From positions 1-55,236 of the forward strand of contig JBKPCD010000165.1 of assembly GCA_046727175.1 (NCBI GenBank): DNA of 55,236 bases, in the 5' to 3' direction. The notes beneath the pieces are model-generated. The model was not told the origin of the DNA. It did no database searches and saw only the letters and a list, made by a program, of their open reading frames with translations. How positions within the stretch are numbered: the first letter of the stretch is position 1; each line of letters opens with the position of its first letter. A program made the translations under genes and the position numbers. The DNA comes from JBKPCD01 sp046727175 (GTDB taxonomy: Bacteria > Acidobacteriota > Vicinamibacteria > Vicinamibacterales > 2-12-FULL-66-21). Shown here one piece after another: positions 51,722 through 55,236 of the stretch.

Positions 51722-53441
51722 GTCCGCTCGCAGCCGCCTCAGCATCTTCCGGCACCAAGTGCGTCGCTCGATAACCACCGGTCGCCTTGAAGTACACGAT
51801 CAAGCCGATGTAGCAGACGAGCATCAGCGTTGGCAGAATGGCGATCGTGCCGAGCGCGCCCTGCTTCGTTTCACGATCGATTCGAGCGAGCAGCTCGTTC
51901 TGACGCGCGAGCGTTCGATACTGCGGGTCGGCCTCGAGCGCAGCCTGCAGCTTGAGGCCGGTCCCGTCGCCACCCCCCAGCGTTCCTTGCACGCGTGCCG
52001 CCGCAGCCCCGAGCTCCTCGACGAGCAGCGCGCGCTGCGCGGGATCGAGCGCGTACGATTCTCCAAACAGACCGGGCCGCCTTTCGATCACTCGCGACGC
52101 GAGGGCCGGATCGGCCTCACGAACCGCGGCCGTGAACGCATGGTCCTGCACGGCACCAATTGCCGGGTTGCCGATGGTGCCGACGGAAATCATCCCGACG
52201 CCGGCGATCGCGTTCAGCATCAGCGCGCCGCCGCGCGGATATTGCTCGCTCACCACGCCGAGAGTCGTCGGCCAGAAGAAGGTCTTGCCCAGACCGTAGA
52301 ACGTCGCGGCGGCAAAAAGAGTCCACGGCGCTGTCCCGGCCTTCGACAGCCACGTCAGGCCGATCGCCGCAATCGCGGCGCTCGCGGCCAGCAGGCCGAG
52401 CGGTGTGATGCGGTGCACGATCGGACCGGCGAAGAACCGCAGTACGAACATGATGAGCGACGTCCAGACGAGGAACAGCGTCCCGAGCGTCGGGCTCTGC
52501 AGGACGGTGCGCATGATGTCGGCAATCCAGCTGTCGGTGCCCAGCTCGGTCGTCGCGAGCAGCACCATGACGAGCAGCAGCAGGACGAACATCGGCCGAC
52601 CGAACGTCTTCACGTACATCGCAAACAGGATCGCGGGCACGAGCGCAATCCCGAGCTGCGCGCTCAGCGACCAGGTCGGCACGGCGAGGATCACCAGGAT
52701 TTGATTCAGACCCGAAATCAGGAAGAAACAGACGATGAAGCAGCTGGCGGCTCCGAATTCACGCAGCATGTCGAGGTACGGCACGTTCGCCGCGACACGC
52801 TCCTGCACCGGGAAGTGCTGCTTGAAGAGCATCAGCCCGTAGGCGATCGTCGGCAGGAGCACGAGCCCCATTTGCCATTGCCACAGGCGGCCCGGCACTC
52901 GCGACGGATCGATCGAGCTCACCGCAATCGCGAGCAGCCCGCCGAGCACCAACCCACCCGGCCAGCCGGCGTGCAGGATGTTCAGGTATCGAGTCTTGTC
53001 GCGGCTGAAGAGCGTAGCCGTGACCGGGTTCACGACCGCCTCGACGGTGCCATTGCCGAGCGCAAAGGTGAACGTGCCGATGTAGAGGAGCGCGAACCCG
53101 AGCTTCTGTCCCCTCAGGACCGCGTCGGGACTCGAGCCCGGACCGGCGAGCGCGAGCGGTGCGGCAAGCGTGATGACCGCCGACAGCACGTGCAGCGTGA
53201 ATGCAATGGCCATGGACACGCCGTTTCCGAGGCGATCGATGATCAGGCTGAAAAGGATGATCGAGATCGCGAACGGAAACAGTCCGGCGCCGAGCAGGTA
53301 GCCGATTTGCTCCTGGGTCAGGTTGAACTCAGTGCGCCAGTTCTCGAGGATGGCCGCGCGGACGGCGAAGCCGAACGCGGTCGCAACGAGCGAGACCACG
53401 CAGCCGATGAACAGGCGCCTGCGGTTGATTGCATCAGGCAT
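51678..53441 (-). CDS. MFS transporter with extended C-terminus
   Basis: A 587-residue inner-membrane transporter starting MPDAINRRRLFIGCVVS, with about 12-14 hydrophobic helices (FGFAVRAAILENWRTEFNLT near the first loop, ITPLGLLAASAAIAAIGLTW, MLNAIAGVGMISVGTIGN). A cytoplasmic or periplasmic insert of about 120 residues (EADPALASRVIERRPGLFG to ARIDRETKQGA) precedes the last helix. It probably imports a sugar or nucleoside-like solute for the neighbouring enzymes. The final residues (VGRGLQAAPRGRG) come from the REP-like palindrome, so the native tail has been replaced. The frame open to 53492 lacks support. Confidence 0.85.
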   Translation of the reverse strand: MPDAINRRRLFIGCVVSLVATAFGFAVRAAILENWRTEFNLTQEQIGYLLGAGLFPFAISIILFSLIIDRLGNGVSMAIAFTLHVLSAVITLAAPLALAGPGSSPDAVLRGQKLGFALLYIGTFTFALGNGTVEAVVNPVTATLFSRDKTRYLNILHAGWPGGLVLGGLLAIAVSSIDPSRVPGRLWQWQMGLVLLPTIAYGLMLFKQHFPVQERVAANVPYLDMLREFGAASCFIVCFFLISGLNQILVILAVPTWSLSAQLGIALVPAILFAMYVKTFGRPMFVLLLLVMVLLATTELGTDSWIADIMRTVLQSPTLGTLFLVWTSLIMFVLRFFAGPIVHRITPLGLLAASAAIAAIGLTWLSKAGTAPWTLFAAATFYGLGKTFFWPTTLGVVSEQYPRGGALMLNAIAGVGMISVGTIGNPAIGAVQDHAFTAAVREADPALASRVIERRPGLFGESYALDPAQRALLVEELGAAAARVQGTLGGGDGTGLKLQAALEADPQYRTLARQNELLARIDRETKQGALGTIAILPTLMLVCYIGLIVYFKATGGYRATHLVPEDAEAAASGPVGRGLQAAPRGRG

Positions 53442-53463
53442 GAAGAAGTCTCGATGAGAGCCG

Positions 53464-54201
53464 CTAGCGATTCTGACTCGCCCCCGCGTCACGACGGACT
53501 GCCCATCGTATCGCGTTGCGCATCAACCGATGAAAGTTCGGGTTGCTCCAGACGCGCTCGTCATGCCCGTACGCGGTGTAAAACACGCGGCCCTTGCCAT
53601 GCGTGCGCACCCACGTCCAGGGCTCGCGCCCGGTTTCGTCGACACGCTCCATCAGCACCGTGCGATCCGTGTTGTGCTTTGTGTGAACGTAGGTCTCGTC
53701 CCAGACCTGGAACGGCTGCATGCCCGCCATTACCGGATGATCCGGCCTGACGATCTCGGTCGTGAACTCACCGGTGCCATGGCGTTGGAACTGCGCGCCA
53801 ACCAGTGCGATGTACGCGGGCGAGTTCTGGAAGCAGTATGACGCGGCGTGGATTGGCAGAAAGCCCTTACCGCTCGCGACGAAATCGAGCAGTGCCGTCT
53901 CCTGCTCGGGCGTGATCTGTTTGTGGTTCGCGTAGATCAGCAGCGCGTCGTACTTGGCGAGCGTCGAGGCGTTGAGATCGTTCACGTCGTCAGTGTAGGT
54001 GAACTTGATGCCGTCGGAGGCCAGCGCACCCTCGAGCATCGGCGCGAAGCGCGCCGAATCGTGATGGGTGCTTTTGTGACCGAGGAAGAGCACCTCGATG
54101 GCGCCCTGCTTCGTCGAGGATCCCTGCGCATGCATGGACGTGGCGAAGGCCAGACCGATGACCGTTGCCGATACGAGCGTTCTCTGAATGATGGACGACA
54201 T
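53464..54201 (-). CDS. Exported ThuA-like protein
   Basis: A 245-residue protein with signal peptide (LVSATVIGLAFATSMHAQ) and a ThuA (class I glutamine amidotransferase-like) fold: IEVLFLGHKSTHHDSARFAP, DALLIYANHKQITPEQETAL, GKGFLPIHAASYCF, WTWVRTHGKGRVFYTAYGHDE. ThuA-like proteins occur in trehalose and other sugar pathways, with unclear reaction. The ATG at 54201 has a GGAG ribosome binding site. The MFS gene follows 23 bases later, suggesting one operon. Confidence 0.88.
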   Translation of the reverse strand: MSSIIQRTLVSATVIGLAFATSMHAQGSSTKQGAIEVLFLGHKSTHHDSARFAPMLEGALASDGIKFTYTDDVNDLNASTLAKYDALLIYANHKQITPEQETALLDFVASGKGFLPIHAASYCFQNSPAYIALVGAQFQRHGTGEFTTEIVRPDHPVMAGMQPFQVWDETYVHTKHNTDRTVLMERVDETGREPWTWVRTHGKGRVFYTAYGHDERVWSNPNFHRLMRNAIRWAVRRDAGASQNR

Positions 54202-54221
54202 GGCAAACTCCGCCGCTAGTC

Positions 54222-54369
54222 GGCTTAAGGCTCTTGGCTCTCGGCGCGCCCTGCCGAACACGATTGTCCGGGTTTCTAGTCGATCTGCTCACTGCTTCGA
54301 ACCCGCTCGGTACACGACACCACAATTTCTCGTCACGCCCAAAGCCCAAAGCCAAGAGCCCAGAGCCGG
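54222..54369. repeat. Split inverted short-word array, GGCTCTTGG type
   Basis: Left arm GGCTTAAGGCTCTTGGCTCT (54222-54241) and right arm AAAGCCCAAAGCCAAGAGCC (54341-54360) are complementary, about 90 bases apart. The array fills the gap between the ThuA gene and the esterase-azurin gene, ending some 14 bases from the latter's stop. Words match those at 4.0, 4.6 and 51.6 kb. Confidence 0.75.
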
Positions 54370-54382
54370 CGCGCGCGGGCCG

Positions 54383-55236
54383 CTACTGCCCCGCGCGGCC
54401 ACGGCCCGGCCGCGCCACGACATTCAGTGTGCCGTTCATCATTCGCCAATGCCCCGGGAACGTGCACACGTACGGGTAGGGGCCTGGTTGCACGGGCGCC
54501 CTGAACTGAAACGTCATCGACTGGTTCGGATCGAGCAGCCGCGTCGCGTACACGACCTGCGCGACTTCCGGCACGTATTGTTGCGCCAGGCCGTTCGGTG
54601 TCTGTGCGAGCGCGTCGGCAGCGGCCCCTATCTGTTCGAGCGAGCCTGCTGCACCGAGCACGAAATTGTGCTGCATGACATCCGGGTTGTTGAAGATGAC
54701 TTCGACGAGCTGTCCCGCCGCGACCGTCAGCTCGCTGAGATCGAACTTCATCTGGTTTGGCACTACCGACAGGCGAAGCACCACGTCGGGGGCGATGCCC
54801 GTCGCAGGCCCGAGAGTGGCAGCCGTCGAGGCGGTGCCGCTGCTCTCGGCCGCAAACGCCACGTGTGCTGCGAGCTCGCCGGGGTTCGTGTACAACGCGC
54901 CGGCGTTTGTCTGACGCTCGATTCGATACTTCCACGAACCCGCCAGCGGAATCCGGTTCTCGCCGGCCTCAACGTACATCGAGTCGGGCTCGCCAAGGAA
55001 CCCGCCTTCGCTGCGGTTGTTCTGGATGCGAACGGTAATCGTGTTCTGACCGGTCCGCAGCACGTCGGCGGGTAGCGAGAACGTCGCGGGCAGGCTGCCT
55101 CGCCCGCGGCCGCCGCCGGGCGCCGCAACGGGCGCCTGCGCGTTGACCGACATCGAATTGACCCAGACCTCGGCGAGATTCCCGATCCGTCCAAGCGACA
55201 GCGTATTCGCCGCCGTGGTTTGCGTCACGCTGAAGG
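54383..55236 (-). CDS. Sialate O-acetylesterase-like C-terminus fused to azurin-like copper domain (partial)
   Basis: Only the C-terminal part of at least 280 residues is in the window; the 5' end lies beyond 55236. The first part (LSLGRIGNLAEVWVNSMSV, VLRTGQNTITVRIQN, YVEAGENRIPLAGSWKYRIE) resembles the beta-sandwich that ends sialate O-acetylesterases. It is followed by a cupredoxin domain with copper ligands His (MQHNFVLG), Cys and His (CTFPGHW) and Met (RMM), as in azurin or auracyanin. Such a fusion joins carbohydrate de-acetylation with an electron-transfer module; the electron partner could be the nearby cytochrome (inference). Confidence 0.75.
   Translation of the reverse strand, partial: FSVTQTTAANTLSLGRIGNLAEVWVNSMSVNAQAPVAAPGGGRGRGSLPATFSLPADVLRTGQNTITVRIQNNRSEGGFLGEPDSMYVEAGENRIPLAGSWKYRIERQTNAGALYTNPGELAAHVAFAAESSGTASTAATLGPATGIAPDVVLRLSVVPNQMKFDLSELTVAAGQLVEVIFNNPDVMQHNFVLGAAGSLEQIGAAADALAQTPNGLAQQYVPEVAQVVYATRLLDPNQSMTFQFRAPVQPGPYPYVCTFPGHWRMMNGTLNVVARPGRGRAGQ

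Noticed and set aside
50700..53750. A 1016-codon open frame on the plus strand opposite the MFS and oxidoreductase genes
   Set aside because: It is rich in Arg, His and Glu with no domain, covers three well-supported minus-strand genes and reads through the REP-like palindrome. It is a shadow frame of high-GC coding DNA.

Overview
The window is high-GC bacterial chromosomal DNA (I estimate a little over 60% G+C by eye). The gene content suggests an acidobacterium, probably close to the Vicinamibacteria: large secreted BNR/sortilin-type proteins, paired M16 peptidases, PQQ dehydrogenase with a Gly/Arg-rich cytochrome c, ThuA and Gfo/Idh/MocA sugar genes, a HTH-TolB type protein and PhoX. The taxonomic call is inference; there is no rRNA in the window. 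I found no tRNA, rRNA, CRISPR array, prophage or transposase.

Layout. 0.2-9.2 kb: minus-strand housekeeping genes (quinone oxidoreductase, an inactive/active M16 peptidase pair, a DUF3347 metal-binding protein, Mrp Fe-S carrier ATPase, a J-domain protein with two small membrane proteins) and several tiny zinc-ribbon or unknown genes. 8.7-16.9 kb: a tightly overlapped operon of a secreted protein, AddB-like nuclease, AddA-like helicase-nuclease and DUF488. 17.2-29.1 kb: a porin and cupredoxin pair, an adenylate cyclase behind a sortilin-type protein, a hemicentin-like secreted protein with an ABC-2 exporter, and an AbrB/PIN toxin-antitoxin pair. 29.2-34.9 kb: an AraC regulator, DUF6265, and a chaperone/usher-like locus made of two pilin-like proteins, a PapD-like chaperone and an unusual outer-membrane barrel. 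35.2-42.7 kb: DUF2071, M28 peptidase, two frameshifted genes, a flippase-like protein and PhoX. 42.9-55.2 kb: a long minus-strand run for sugar use and periplasmic oxidation (aldolase/dehydrogenase fusion, rhamnulokinase, TIM-barrel isomerase, PQQ dehydrogenase, dihaem cytochrome c, Gfo/Idh/MocA oxidoreductase, MFS transporter, ThuA, and the end of an esterase-azurin fusion).

The most striking feature is not a gene. About 18 intergenic sites carry short-word arrays: degenerate tandem words of about 7-8 bases, a different word at each site (GGGAAAA, GGCTCTTG, GGTTCTCG, TCAGGAGT, GGGATTA, GGTGGTTC and others). They are usually arranged as two inverted arms that could fold into a long hairpin. 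In ten cases the stop codon of a flanking gene lies in or touches the array, so the arrays behave like 3'-end elements. In a few genes they or a REP-like palindrome run into the reading frame.

Other leads are a canonical sliding-clamp-binding motif at the N-terminus of the AddA-like protein, the non-canonical chaperone/usher-like locus, five plus-strand genes whose -10 box lies 6-7 bases before the start codon (leaderless transcripts), and a probable CTG start codon.
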